From contig JAKTNV010000630.1 of assembly GCA_022747635.1 (NCBI GenBank), forward strand, positions 27,817 through 91,816: 64,000 bases of DNA, read 5' to 3'. Of the stretch, positions 22,930-36,653 are shown piece by piece (position 1 is the first letter of the stretch; the number at the start of each line of letters is the position of its first letter). The position numbers were made by a program, and so were the translations under genes. The notes beneath the pieces were generated by a model that was given only the letters and a program-made list of their open reading frames with translations, was not told the origin of the DNA and did no database searches. Source of the stretch: Hetaerina americana (lineage: Eukaryota; Arthropoda; Insecta; Odonata; Calopterygidae).

Positions 22930-25900
22930 ACAAATCAAACAAAAATGTTTCCATGGTGTGTATTCTTGTTCATTTTCATCAAATAAACAAAATTAAACCC
23001 AGAATAAATCCTGAAAAACAAGAAATGAGCATAAAAGATGCTTCAGCGCAAGTGTTATTCTTACTATAAGAGCCCAAATTTCTAAAAATATTGCGAAAAA
23101 CCCCAATCTTCTTTTTTGGAGTGAATGTTTGAAGTGTATAGAAGGCATTTATTTCATTTTTAGAAAATTTAATTTTTCACATTTTTCCATGAAAAGTGCC
23201 AATACCCCCCCTTTGGGTTCTAGGTGAAAATCTCACTCGACACAAATCAAAAAAATGTTTCCATGGTGTGTATTGTTGTTCATTTTCATCAAATAAACAA
23301 AATTAAACCCAGAATAAATCCTGAAAAACAAGAAATGAACATAAAAGATGCTTCAGCGCAAGTGTTATTCTTACTATAAGAGCCCAAATTTCTAAAAATA
23401 TTGCGAAAAACCACAATCTTCTTTTTTGGAGTGAATGTTTGAGGTGCATAGAAGGCATTTATTACATTTTTAGAAAATTTAATTTTTCACACTTTTCCAT
23501 GAAAAGTGCCAATACCCCCCCCTTTGGGTTCTAGGTGAAAATCTCACTCGACACAAATCAAACAAAAATGTTTCCATGGTGTGTATTGTTGTTCATTTTC
23601 ATCAAATAAACAAAATTAAACCCAGAATAAATCCTGAAAGACAAGAAATGAGCATAAAAGATGCTTCAGCGCAAGTGTTATTCTTACTATAAGAGCCCTA
23701 ATTTCAAAAATATTGCGAAAAACCACAATCTTTATTTTAGAGTGAATGTTTGAGGTGTATAGAAGGCATTTATTTCATTTTTAGAAAATTTAATTTTTCA
23801 CATTTTTCCGTGAAAATTGCCAATACCCCCCCCCTTTGGGTTCTAGGTGAAAATCTCACATGAAACAAATCAAACAAAAATGTTTCCATGGTGTGTATCC
23901 TTGTTCATTTTCATCAAATAAACAAAATAAAACTCAGAACAAATCCTGAAAGATAAGATATGAGCATAAAAGATGCTTCAGCGCAAGTGTTCATGTTACA
24001 AAAATAGCCCAAATTTCTAAAAATATTGCGAAAAGCAACAATTTTCAGTTTTAGAGTGAATGTTTCAGGTGTATAGAAGGCATTTATTACATTTTTAGAA
24101 AATTTAATTTTTCACATTTTTCCATGAAAAGTGCCAATACCCCCCCCCCCCTTTGGGTTCTAGGTGAAAATCTCACTCGACACAAATCAAACAAAAATGT
24201 TTCCATGGTGTGTATTCTTGTTCATTTTCATCAAATAAACAAAATTAAACCCAGAATAAATCCTGAAAAACAAGAAATGAGCATAAAAGATGCTTCAGCG
24301 CAAGTGTTATTCTTACTATAAGAGCCCAAATTTCTAAAAATATTGCGAAAAACCCCAATCTTCTTTTTTGGAGTGAATGTTTGAAGTGTATAGAAGGCAT
24401 TTATTTCATTTTTAGAAAATTTAATTTTTCACATTTTTCCATGAAAAGTGCCAATACCCCCCCTTTGGGTTCTAGGTGAAAATCTCACTCGACACAAATC
24501 AAAAAAATGTTTCCATGGTGTGTATTGTTGTTCATTTTCATCAAATAAACAAAATTAAACCCAGAATAAATCCTGAAAAACAAGAAATGAACATAAAAGA
24601 TGCTTCAGCGCAAGTGTTATTCTTACTATATGAGCCCAAATTTCCAAAAATATTGCGAAAAACCACAATCTTCTTTTTTGGAGTGAATGTTTGAGGTGCA
24701 TAGAAGGCATTTATTACATTTTTAGAAAATTTAATTTTTCACATTTTTCCATGAAAAGTGCCAATACCCCCCCCTTTGGGTTCTAGGTGAAAATCTCACT
24801 CGACACAAATCAAACAAAAATGTTTCCATGGTGTGTATTGTTGTTCATTTTCATCAAATAAACAAAATTAAACCCAGAATAAATCCTGAAAGACAAGAAA
24901 TGAGCATAAAAGATGCTTCAGCGCAAGTGTTATTCTTACTATAAGAGCCCAAATTTCAAAAATATTGCGAAAAACCACAATCTTTATTTTAGAGTGAATG
25001 TTTGAGGTGTATAGAAGGCATTTATTTCATTTTTAGAAAATTTAATTTTTCACATTTTTCCGTGAAAAGTGCCAATACCCCCCCCCCCTTTGGGTTCTAG
25101 GTGAAAATCTCACTTGACACAAATCAAACAAAAATGTTTCCATGGTGTGTATTCTTGTTCATTTTCATCAAATAAACAAAATAAAACTCAGAACAAATCC
25201 TGAAAGATAAGATATGAGCATAAAAGATGCTTCAGCGCAAGTGTTCATGTTACTAAAAGAGCCCAAATTTCTAAAAATATTGCGAAAAACCATAATCTTC
25301 TGTTTTAGAGTGAATGTTTGAGGTGTATAGAAGGCATTTATTTCATTTTTAGAAAATTTAATTTTTCACATTTTTCCGTGAAAAGTGCCAATACCCCCCC
25401 CCCTTTGGGTTCTAGGTGAAAATCTCACTTGACACAAATCAAACAAAAATGTTTCCATGGTGTGTATTCTTGTTCATTTTCATCAAATAAACAAAATAAA
25501 ACTCAGAACAAATCCTGAAAGATAAGATATGAGCATAAAAGATGCTTCAGCGCAAGTGTTCATGTTACTAAAAGAGCCCAAATTTCTAAAAATATTGCGA
25601 AAAACCATAATCTTCTGTTTTAGAGTGAATGTTTGAGGTGTATAGAAGGCATTTATTTCATTTTTAGAAAATTTAATTTTTCTCTTTTTTCCATGAAAAG
25701 TGCCCCCCCCCTTTGGGTTCTAGTTGAAAATCTCACTCGACACAAATCAAACAAAAATGTTTCCATGGTGTGTATTCTTGTTCATTTTCATCAAATAAAC
25801 AAAATTAAACCCAGAATAAATCCTGAAAAACAAGAAATGAGCATAAAAGATGCTTCAGCGCAAGTGTTATTCTTACTATAGGAGCCCAAATTTCTAAAAA

Positions 25901-28900
25901 TATTGCGAAAAACCACAATCTTCTTTTTTGTAGTGAATGTTTGAAGTGTATAGAAGGCATTTATTTCATTTTTAGAAAATTTAATTTCTTACATTTTTCC
26001 ATGAAAAGTGCCAATACCCCCCCTTTGGGTTCTAGGTGAAAATCTCACTCGACACAAATCAAAAAAATATGTTTCCATGGTGTGTATTGTTGTTCATTTT
26101 CATCAAATAAACAAAATTAAACCCAGAATAAATCCTGAAAAACAAGAAATGAACATAAAAGATGCTTCAGCGCAAGTGTAATTCTTACTATAAGAGCCCA
26201 AATTTCTAAAAATATTGCGAAAAACCAAAATCTTCTTTTTTGGAGTGAATGTTTGAGGTGCATAGAAGGCATTTATTTCATTTTTAGAAAATTTAATTTC
26301 TTACATTTTTCCATGAAAAGTGCCAATACCCCCCCCCTTGGGTTCTAGGTGAAAATCTCACTCGACACAAATCAAACAAAAATGTTTCCATGGTGTGTAT
26401 TCTTGTTCATTTTCATCAAATAAACAAAATAAAACTCAGAATAAATCCTGAAAGATAAGATATGAGCATAAAAGATGCTTCAGCGCAAGTGTTCATGTTA
26501 CTAAAAGAGCCCAAATTTCTAAAAATATTGCGAAAAGCAACAATTTTCAGTTTTAGAGTCAATGTTTCAGGTGTATAGAAGGCATTTATTACATTTTTTG
26601 AAAATTTAATTTTTCACATTTTTCCATGAAAAGTGCCAATGCCACCCACTTTGGGTTCTAGGTGAAAATCTCACTCGACACAAATCAAACAAAAATGTTT
26701 CCTTGGTGTGTATTGTTGTTCATTTTCATCAAATAAACAAAATTAAACCCAGAATAAATCCTGAAAGACAAGAAATGAGCATAAAAGATGCTTCAGCGCA
26801 AGTGTTATTCTTACTATAAGAGCCCAAATTTCAAAAATATTGCGAAAAACCACAATCTTTATTTTAGAGTGAATGTTTGAGGTGTATAGAAGGCATTTAT
26901 TTCATTTTTGGAAAATTTTATTTTTCAAATTTTTCCGTGAAAATTGCCAATACCCCCCCCCCTTTGGGTTCTAGGTGAAAATCTCACTTGACCCAAATCA
27001 AACAAAAATGTATCCATGGTGTGTATTCTTGTTCAATTTCATCAAATAAACAAAATAAAACTCAGAACAAATCCTGAAAGATAAGATATGAGCATAAAAG
27101 ATGCTTCAGCGCAAGTGTTCATGTTACTAAAAGAGCCCAAATTTCTAAAAATATTGCGAAAAGCAACAATTTTCAGTTTTAGAGTGAATGTTTCAGGTGT
27201 ATAGAAGGCATTTATTACATTTTTAGAAAATTTAATTTTTCACATTTTTCCATGAAAAGTGCCAATACCCCCCCTTTGGGTTCTAGGTGAAAATCTCACT
27301 CGGCACAAATCAAACAAAAATGTTTCCATGGTGTGTATTGTTGTTCATTTTCATCAAATAAAAAAAATTAAACCCAGAATAAATCCTGAAAAACAAGAAA
27401 TGAGCATAAAAGATGCTTCAGCGCAAGTGTTATTCTTACTATAAGAGCCCAAATTTCTAAAAATATTGCGAAAAACCACAATCTTCTTTTTTGGAGTGAA
27501 TGTTTGAGGTGTATAGAAGGCATTTATTTCATTTTTAGAAAATTTAATTTTTCACATTTTTCCATGAAAACTTCCAATACCCCCCCTTTGGGTTCTAGGT
27601 GAAAATCCCACTCGATACAAATCAAACAAAAATGTTTCCATGGTGTGTATTCTTGTTCATTTTCATCAAATAAACAAAATAAAACTCAGAATAAATCCTG
27701 AAAGATAAGATATGAGCATCAAAGATGCTTCAGCGCAAGTGTTCATGTTACTAAAAGAGCCCAAATTTCTAAAACTATTGCGAAAAGCAACAATTTTCAG
27801 TTTTAGAGTGACTGTTTCAGGTGTATAGAAGGCATTTATTACATTTTTTGAAAATTTAATTTTTCACATTTTTCCATGAAAAGTGCCAATACCCCCCCCC
27901 TTTGGGTTCTAGGTGAAAATCTCACTCAACACAAATCAAACAAAAATGTTTCCTTGGTGTGTATTGTTGTTCATTTTCATCAAATAAACAAAATTAAACC
28001 CAGAATAAATCCTGAAAGACAAGAAATGAGCATAAAAGATGCTTCAGCGCAAGTGTTATTCTTACTATAAGAGCCCAAATTTCAAAAATATTGCGAAAAA
28101 CCACAAACTTTATTTTAGAGTGAATGTTTGAGGTGTATAGAAGGCATTTATTTCATTTTTAGAAAATTTAATTTTTCACATTTTTCCGTGAAAAGTGCCA
28201 ATACCCCCCCCTTTGGGTTCTAGGTGAAAATCTCACTTGACACAAATCAAACAAAAATGTTTCCATGGTGTGTATTCTTGTTCATTTTCATCAAATAAAC
28301 AAAATAAAACTCAGAACAAATCCTGAAAGATAAGATATGAGCATAAAAGATGCTTCAGCGCAAGTGTTCATGTTACTTAAAGAGCCCAAATTTCTAAAAA
28401 TATTGCGAAAAGCAACAATTTTCAGTTTTAGAGTGAATGTTTCAGGTGTATAGAAGGCATTTATTACATTTTTTGAAAATTTAATTTTTCACATTTTTCC
28501 ATGAAAAGTGCCAATACCCCCCCCTTTGGGTTCTAGGTGAAAATCTCACTCGACACAAAACAAACAAAAAAATTTCCATGGTGTGTATTGTTGTTCATTT
28601 TCATTAAATTAACAAAATTAAACCCAGAATAAATCCTGAAAGACAAGAAATGAGCATAAAAGATGCTTCAGCGCAAGTGTTAATGTTACTATAAGAGCCA
28701 AATTTCTAAAAATATTGCGAAAAGCAACAATTTTCATTTTTAGAGTGAATGTTTAAGGTGTATAGAAGGCATTTATTTCATTTTTAGAAAATTTATTTTT
28801 TCACATTTTTCCGTGAAAAGTGCCAATACCCCCACCTTTGGGATCTAGGTGAAAATCCCACTCGACACAAATCAAACAAAAATGTTTCCATGGTGTGTAT

Positions 28901-29493
28901 TGTTGTTCATTTTCATCAAATAAACAAAATTAAACCCAGAATAAATCCTGAAAGACAAGAAATGAGCATTAAAGATGCTTCAGCGCAATTGTTATTCTTA
29001 CTATAAGAGCCCGAATTTCTAAAACTATTGCGAAAAGCAACAATTTTCAGTTTTAGAGTGAATGTTTCAGGTGTATAGAAGGCATTTATTACATTTTTTG
29101 AAAATTTAATTTTTCACATTTTTCCATGAAAAGTGCCAATACCCCCCCCTTTGGGTTCTAGGTGAAAATCTCACTCAACACAAATCAAACAAAAATGTTT
29201 CCTTGGTGTGTATTGTTGTTCATTTTCATCAAATAAACAAAATTAAACCCAGAATAAATCCTGAAAGACAAGAAATGAGCATAAAAGATGCTTCAGCGCA
29301 AGTGTTATTCTTACTATAAGAGCCCAAATTTCAAAAATATTGCGAAAAACCACAATCTTTATTTTAGAGTGAATGTTTGAGGTGTATAGAAGGCATTTAT
29401 TTCATTTTTAGAAAATTTAATTTTTCACATTTTTCCGTGAAAATTGCCAATACCCCCCCCCCTTTGGGTTCTAGGTGAAAATCTCACATGAAA
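22930..29493 (+). repeat. Unit 2 of the 6.56 kb (21-monomer) tandem duplication
   Basis: This unit starts inside a chimeric monomer (22900-23211). Its left end is type F (CACATGAAAC) like the monomer at 29463, and its right part is type A (AAAATTAAACCCAG, CCCCAATCTTC) like the monomer at 16334. The switch lies between the diagnostic bases at 22929 and 22994. The unit then follows unit 1 monomer by monomer. The second half of this unit was later duplicated again. Confidence 0.93.
25712..27274 (+). repeat. Module alpha (A-Ak-C'-B-C), copy 2
   Basis: This is the counterpart of 19148-20711 at offset 6563-6564, with the same rare markers (TATAGGAGCC, TGTAGTG, GCCACCCACTTTGGG, ATGTATCCATGG). It carries ACCAAAATCTTC near 26226, a base shared with the copy at 29776 but not with the one at 19148. 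Confidence 0.9.
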
Positions 29494-29893
29494 CAAATCA
29501 AACAAAAATGTTTCCATGGTGTGTATTCTTGTTCATTTTCATCAAATAAACAAAATAAAACTCAGAACAAATCCTGAAAGATAACATATGAGCATAAAAG
29601 ATGCTTCAGCGCAAGTGTTCATGTTACTAAAAGAGCCCAAATTTCTAAAAATATTGCGAAAAGCAACAATTTTCAGTTTTAGAGTGAATGTTTCAGGTGT
29701 ATAGAAGGCATTTTTTACATTTTTAGCAAATTTAATTTTTCACATTTTTCCATGAAAAGTGCCAATACCCCCCCCTTTGGGTTCTAGGTGAAAATCTCAC
29801 TCGACACAAATCAAACAAAAATGTTTCCATGGTGTGTATTGTTGTTCATTTTCATCAAATAAACAAAATTAAACCCAGAATAAATCCTGAAAG
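25830..29893 (+). repeat. Unit 1 of a 4.064 kb (13-monomer) tandem duplication
   Basis: These 13 monomers are module alpha, then A (CTCGGCAC and AAAAAAATTAAAC), C' (AAAATCCCACTCGATAC) and B, then module beta. The whole block recurs at an offset of exactly 4064 bp downstream. Corresponding C-runs that I compared (before 27901 and 31966, and before 29463 and 33527) have the same length, unlike the older 6.56 kb duplication. One visible difference is TAGCAAAT at 29724-29731 against TAGAAAAT in unit 2. Confidence 0.94.
28212..29775 (+). repeat. Module beta (C-D-E-B-F), copy 3
   Basis: Monomers start at 28212, 28525, 28837, 29150 and 29463. The D unit has AAAAAAATTTCC (near 28566) instead of AAAAAATTTTCC, a base shared only with the copy at 32276. 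The F unit has GATAACATATG and GGCATTTTTTAC. Confidence 0.9.
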
Positions 29894-31338
29894 ACAAGAA
29901 ATGAGCATAAAAGATGCTTCAGCGCAAGTGTTATTCTTACTATAGGAGCCCAAATTTCTAAAAATATTGCGAAAAACCACAATCTTCTTTTTTGTAGTGA
30001 ATGTTTGAAGTGTATAGAAGGCATTTATTTCATTTTTAGAAAATTTAATTTCTTACATTTTTCCATGAAAAGTGCCAATACCCCCCCTTTGGGTTCTAGG
30101 TGAAAATCTCACTCGACACAAATCAAAAAAATATGTTTCCATGGTGTGTATTGTTGTTCATTTTCATCAAATAAACAAAATTAAACCCAGAATAAATCCT
30201 GAAAAACAAGAAATGAACATAAAAGATGCTTCAGCGCAAGTGTAATTCTTACTATAAGAGCCCAAATTTCTAAAAATATTGCGAAAAACCAAAATCTTCT
30301 TTTTTGGAGTGAATGTTTGAGGTGCATAGAAGGCATTTATTTCATTTTTAGAAAATTTAATTTCTTACATTTTTCCATGAAAAGTGCCAATACCCCCCCC
30401 CTTGGGTTCTAGGTGAAAATCTCACTCGACACAAATCAAACAAAAATGTTTCCATGGTGTGTATTCTTGTTCATTTTCATCAAATAAACAAAATAAAACT
30501 CAGAATAAATCCTGAAAGATAAGATATGAGCATAAAAGATGCTTCAGCGCAAGTGTTCATGTTACTAAAAGAGCCCAAATTTCTAAAAATATTGCGAAAA
30601 GCAACAATTTTCAGTTTTAGAGTCAATGTTTCAGGTGTATAGAAGGCATTTATTACATTTTTTGAAAATTTAATTTTTCACATTTTTCCATGAAAAGTGC
30701 CAATGCCACCCACTTTGGGTTCTAGGTGAAAATCTCACTCGACACAAATCAAACAAAAATGTTTCCTTGGTGTGTATTGTTGTTCATTTTCATCAAATAA
30801 ACAAAATTAAACCCAGAATAAATCCTGAAAGACAAGAAATGAGCATAAAAGATGCTTCAGCGCAAGTGTTATTCTTACTATAAGAGCCCAAATTTCAAAA
30901 ATATTGCGAAAAACCACAATCTTTATTTTAGAGTGAATGTTTGAGGTGTATAGAAGGCATTTATTTCATTTTTGGAAAATTTTATTTTTCAAATTTTTCC
31001 GTGAAAATTGCCAATACCCCCCCCCCTTTGGGTTCTAGGTGAAAATCTCACTTGACCCAAATCAAACAAAAATGTATCCATGGTGTGTATTCTTGTTCAA
31101 TTTCATCAAATAAACAAAATAAAACTCAGAACAAATCCTGAAAGATAAGATATGAGCATAAAAGATGCTTCAGCGCAAGTGTTCATGTTACTAAAAGAGC
31201 CCAAATTTCTAAAAATATTGCGAAAAGCAACAATTTTCAGTTTTAGAGTGAATGTTTCAGGTGTATAGAAGGCATTTATTACATTTTTAGAAAATTTAAT
31301 TTTTCACATTTTTCCATGAAAAGTGCCAATACCCCCCC
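29776..31338 (+). repeat. Module alpha (A-Ak-C'-B-C), copy 3, chimeric first unit
   Basis: This matches 25712-27274 at offset 4064 except in the first half of the first monomer, which is a normal-length leader with GTTG and GAAAGACAAG. That first monomer carries the duplication junction. Confidence 0.88.
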
Positions 31339-33866
31339 TTTGGGTTCTAGGTGAAAATCTCACTCGGCACAAATCAAACAAAAATGTTTCCATGGTGTGT
31401 ATTGTTGTTCATTTTCATCAAATAAAAAAAATTAAACCCAGAATAAATCCTGAAAAACAAGAAATGAGCATAAAAGATGCTTCAGCGCAAGTGTTATTCT
31501 TACTATAAGAGCCCAAATTTCTAAAAATATTGCGAAAAACCACAATCTTCTTTTTTGGAGTGAATGTTTGAGGTGTATAGAAGGCATTTATTTCATTTTT
31601 AGAAAATTTAATTTTTCACATTTTTCCATGAAAACTTCCAATACCCCCCCTTTGGGTTCTAGGTGAAAATCCCACTCGATACAAATCAAACAAAAATGTT
31701 TCCATGGTGTGTATTCTTGTTCATTTTCATCAAATAAACAAAATAAAACTCAGAATAAATCCTGAAAGATAAGATATGAGCATCAAAGATGCTTCAGCGC
31801 AAGTGTTCATGTTACTAAAAGAGCCCAAATTTCTAAAACTATTGCGAAAAGCAACAATTTTCAGTTTTAGAGTGACTGTTTCAGGTGTATAGAAGGCATT
31901 TATTACATTTTTTGAAAATTTAATTTTTCACATTTTTCCATGAAAAGTGCCAATACCCCCCCCCTTTGGGTTCTAGGTGAAAATCTCACTCAACACAAAT
32001 CAAACAAAAATGTTTCCTTGGTGTGTATTGTTGTTCATTTTCATCAAATAAACAAAATTAAACCCAGAATAAATCCTGAAAGACAAGAAATGAGCATAAA
32101 AGATGCTTCAGCGCAAGTGTTATTCTTACTATAAGAGCCCAAATTTCAAAAATATTGCGAAAAACCACAAACTTTATTTTAGAGTGAATGTTTGAGGTGT
32201 ATAGAAGGCATTTATTTCATTTTTAGAAAATTTAATTTTTCACATTTTTCCGTGAAAAGTGCCAATACCCCCCCCTTTGGGTTCTAGGTGAAAATCTCAC
32301 TTGACACAAATCAAACAAAAATGTTTCCATGGTGTGTATTCTTGTTCATTTTCATCAAATAAACAAAATAAAACTCAGAACAAATCCTGAAAGATAAGAT
32401 ATGAGCATAAAAGATGCTTCAGCGCAAGTGTTCATGTTACTTAAAGAGCCCAAATTTCTAAAAATATTGCGAAAAGCAACAATTTTCAGTTTTAGAGTGA
32501 ATGTTTCAGGTGTATAGAAGGCATTTATTACATTTTTTGAAAATTTAATTTTTCACATTTTTCCATGAAAAGTGCCAATACCCCCCCCTTTGGGTTCTAG
32601 GTGAAAATCTCACTCGACACAAAACAAACAAAAAAATTTCCATGGTGTGTATTGTTGTTCATTTTCATTAAATTAACAAAATTAAACCCAGAATAAATCC
32701 TGAAAGACAAGAAATGAGCATAAAAGATGCTTCAGCGCAAGTGTTAATGTTACTATAAGAGCCAAATTTCTAAAAATATTGCGAAAAGCAACAATTTTCA
32801 TTTTTAGAGTGAATGTTTAAGGTGTATAGAAGGCATTTATTTCATTTTTAGAAAATTTATTTTTTCACATTTTTCCGTGAAAAGTGCCAATACCCCCACC
32901 TTTGGGATCTAGGTGAAAATCCCACTCGACACAAATCAAACAAAAATGTTTCCATGGTGTGTATTGTTGTTCATTTTCATCAAATAAACAAAATTAAACC
33001 CAGAATAAATCCTGAAAGACAAGAAATGAGCATTAAAGATGCTTCAGCGCAATTGTTATTCTTACTATAAGAGCCCGAATTTCTAAAACTATTGCGAAAA
33101 GCAACAATTTTCAGTTTTAGAGTGAATGTTTCAGGTGTATAGAAGGCATTTATTACATTTTTTGAAAATTTAATTTTTCACATTTTTCCATGAAAAGTGC
33201 CAATACCCCCCCCTTTGGGTTCTAGGTGAAAATCTCACTCAACACAAATCAAACAAAAATGTTTCCTTGGTGTGTATTGTTGTTCATTTTCATCAAATAA
33301 ACAAAATTAAACCCAGAATAAATCCTGAAAGACAAGAAATGAGCATAAAAGATGCTTCAGCGCAAGTGTTATTCTTACTATAAGAGCCCAAATTTCAAAA
33401 ATATTGCGAAAAACCACAATCTTTATTTTAGAGTGAATGTTTGAGGTGTATAGAAGGCATTTATTTCATTTTTAGAAAATTTAATTTTTCACATTTTTCC
33501 GTGAAAATTGCCAATACCCCCCCCCCTTTGGGTTCTAGGTGAAAATCTCACATGAAACAAATCAAACAAAAATGTTTCCATGGTGTGTATTCTTGTTCAT
33601 TTTCATCAAATAAACAAAATAAAACTCAGAACAAATCCTGAAAGATAACATATGAGCATAAAAGATGCTTCAGCGCAAGTGTTCATGTTACTAAAAGAGC
33701 CCAAATTTCTAAAAATATTGCGAAAAGCAACAATTTTCAGTTTTAGAGTGAATGTTTCAGGTGTATAGAAGGCATTTTTTACATTTTTAGAAAATTTAAT
33801 TTTTCACATTTTTCCATGAAAAGTGCCAATACCCCCCCCTTTGGGTTCTAGGTGAAAATCTCACTC
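29894..33866 (+). repeat. Unit 2 of the 4.064 kb (13-monomer) tandem duplication
   Basis: The junction lies inside the monomer starting 29776. Up to the G at 29893 (GAAAGACAAG) it is a GTTG-type unit, and from TATAGGAGCC (G at 29945) it is identical to 25881 onward. The crossover is therefore between 29894 and 29944. Homology ends at the S-type monomer starting 33840, where GACAAACATC and ATGTCTCC replace the expected sequence. The constant 4064 offset and near-identity make this one of the youngest large events in the window. Confidence 0.94.
32276..33839 (+). repeat. Module beta (C-D-E-B-F), copy 4
   Basis: Monomers start at 32276, 32589, 32901, 33214 and 33527, exactly 4064 bp after copy 3, with the same rare variants (AAAAAAATTTCC, GATAACATATG, GGCATTTTTTAC). 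Confidence 0.9.
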
Positions 33867-35089
33867 GACAAACATCAAACAAAAATGTCTCCATGGTGTG
33901 TATTGTTGTTCCTTTTCATCAAATAAACAAAATTAAACCCAGAATAAATCCTGAAAGACAAGAAATGAGCATAAGAGATGCTTCAGCGCAAGTGTTATTC
34001 TTACTATAAGAGCCAAAATTTCTAAATATATTGCGAAAAACCACAATCTTCTTTTTTGGAGTGAATGTTTGAGGTGTATAGAAGGCATTTATTTCATTTT
34101 TAGAAAATTTAATTTTTCACATTTTTCCATGAAAAGTGCCAATACCCCCCCGTTTGGGTTCTAGGTGAAAATCTCACTCGACACAAATCAAACAAAAATG
34201 TTTCCATGGTGTGTATTCTTGTTCATTTTCATCAAATAAACAAAAATAAACCCAGAATAAATCCTGAAAAACAAGAAATGAGCATAAAAGATGCTTCAGC
34301 GCAAGTGTTATTCTTACTATAAGAGCCCAAATTTCTAAAAATATTGCGAAAAACCCCAATCTTCTTTTTTGGAGTGAATGTTTGAAGTGTATAGAAGGCA
34401 TTTATTTCATTTTTAGAAAATTTAATTTTTCACATTTTTCCATGAAAAGTGCCAATACCCCCCCTTTGGGTTCTAAGTGAAAATCTCACTCGACACAAAT
34501 CAAAAAAATATGTTTCCATGGTGTGTATTCTTGTTCATTTTCATCAAATAAACAAAATTAAACCCAGAATAAATCCTGAAAAAAAAGAAATGAACATAAA
34601 AGATGCTTCAGCCAAGTGTTATTCTTACTATAAGAGCCCAAATTTCTAAAAATATTGCGAAAAACCACAATCTTCTTTTTTGGAGTGAATGTTTGAGGTG
34701 CATAGAAGGCATTTATTACATTTTTTGAAAATTTAATTTTTCACATTTTTCCATGAAAAGTGCGAATGCCCCCCACTTTGGGTTCTAGGTGAAAATCTCA
34801 CTCGACACAAATCAAACAAAAATGTTTCCTTGGTGTGTATTGTTGTTCATTTTCATCAAATAAACAAAATTAAACCCAGAATAAATCCTGAAAGACAAGA
34901 AATGAGCATAAAAGATGCTTCAGCGCAAGTGTTATTCTTACTATAAGAGCCCAAATTTCAAAAATATTGCGAAAAACCACAAACTTTATTTTAGAGTGAA
35001 TGTTTGAGGTGTATAGAAGGCATTTATTTCATTTTTAGAAAATTTAATTTTTCACATTTTTCCGTGAAAAGTGCCAATACCCTCCCCCC
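33840..35089 (+). repeat. S, A, Ak and B monomers linking two beta modules
   Basis: The monomer at 33840 is S type (ATGTCTCC, TTCCTTTTC, unusual GACAAACATC). It is followed by A (near 34155, CCCCCCCGTTTGGG and AAAAATAAACCCAG), an Ak-derived unit (near 34466, CTAAGTG, GAAAAAAAAG, and CAGCCAAG missing two bases of CAGCGCAAG), and B (near 34778, GCGAATGCCCCCCAC). The last resembles the B leader of module alpha. Confidence 0.8.
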
Positions 35090-36653
35090 TTTGGGTTCTA
35101 GGTGAAAATCTCACTTGACACAAATCAAACAAAAATGTTTCCATGGTGTGTATTCTTGTTCATTTTCATCAAATAAACAAAATAAAACTCAGAACAAATC
35201 CTGAAAGATAAGATATGAGCATAAAAGATGCTTCAGCGCAAGTGTTCATGTTACTAAAAGAGCCCAAATTTCTAAAAATATTGCGAAAAGCAACAATTTT
35301 CAGTTTTAGAGTGAATGTTTCAGGTGTATAGAAGGCATTTATTACATTTTTTGAAAATTTAATTTTTCACATTTTTCCATGAAAAGTGCCAATACCCCCC
35401 CCTTTGGGTTCTAGGTGAAAATCTCACTCAACACAAAACAAACAAAAAATTTTCCATGGTGTGTATTGTTGTTCATTTTCATCAAATTAACAAAATTAAA
35501 CCCAGAATAAATCCTGAAAGACAAGAAATGAGCATAAAAGATGCTTCAGCGCAAGTGTTAATGTTACTATAAGAGCCAAATTTCTAAAAATATTGCGAAA
35601 AGCAACAATTTTCATTTTTAGAGTGAATGTTTAAGGTGTATAGAAGGCATTTATTTCATTTTTAGAAAATTTATTTTTTCACATTTTTCCGTGAAAAGTG
35701 CCAATACCCCCACCTTTGGGATCTAGGTGAAAATCTCACTCGACACAAATCAAACAAAAATGTTTCCATGGTGTGTATTGTTGTTCATTTTCATCAAATA
35801 AACAAAATTAAACCCAGAATAAATCCTGAAAGACAAGAAATGAGCATAAAAGATGCTTCAGCGCAAGTGTTATTCTTACTATAAGAGCCCGAATTTCTAA
35901 AACTATTGCGAAAAGCAACAATTTTCAGTTTTAGAGTGAATGTTTCAGGTGTATAGAAGGCATTTATTACATTTTTTGAAAATTTAATTTTTCACATTTT
36001 TCCATGAAAAGTGCCAATACCCCCCCCCTTTGGGTTCTAGGTGAAAATCTCTCTCAACACAAATCAAACAAAAATGTTTCCTTGGTGTGTATTGTTGTTC
36101 ATTTTCATCAAATAAACAAAATTAAACCCAGAATAAATCCTGAAAGACAAGAAATGAGCATAAAAGATGCTTCAGCGCAAGTGTTATTCTTACTATAAGA
36201 GCCCAAATTTCAAAAATATTGCCAAAAACCACAATCTTTATTTTAGAGTGAATGTTTGAGGTGTATAGAAGGCATTTATTTCATTTTTAGAAAATTTAAT
36301 TTTTCACATTTTTCCGTGAAAATTGCCAATACCCCCCCCCCTTTGGGTTCTAGGTGAAAATCCCACATGTTACAAATCAAACAAAAATGTTTCCATGGTG
36401 TGTATTCTTGTTCATTTTCATCAAATAAACAAAATAAAACTCAGAACAAATCCTGAAAGACAAGAAATGAGCATAAAAGATGCTTCAGCGCAAGTGTTTT
36501 TCTTACTATAAGAGCCCAAATTTCAAAAATATTGCGAAAAGCAACAATTTTCAGTTTTAGAGTGAATGTTTCAGGTGTATAGAAGGCATTTATTACATTT
36601 TTAGAAAATTTAATTTTTCACATTTTTCCATGAAAAGTGCCAATACCCCCCCC
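35090..36653 (+). repeat. Module beta (C-D-E-B-F), copy 5
   Basis: Monomers start at 35090 (C, leader CCTCCCCCC), 35403 (D, CACTCAACACAAAAC), 35714 (E), 36029 (B, CTCTCTCAACAC) and 36342 (F-like, CCCACATGTTAC). The last unit is a P/Q hybrid, with GACAAGAAATGAGC and TTTTTCTTACTATAAG on the left and GCAACAATTTTCAG on the right. It pairs with copy 6 at an offset near 3.43 kb (11 monomers). Confidence 0.87.
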
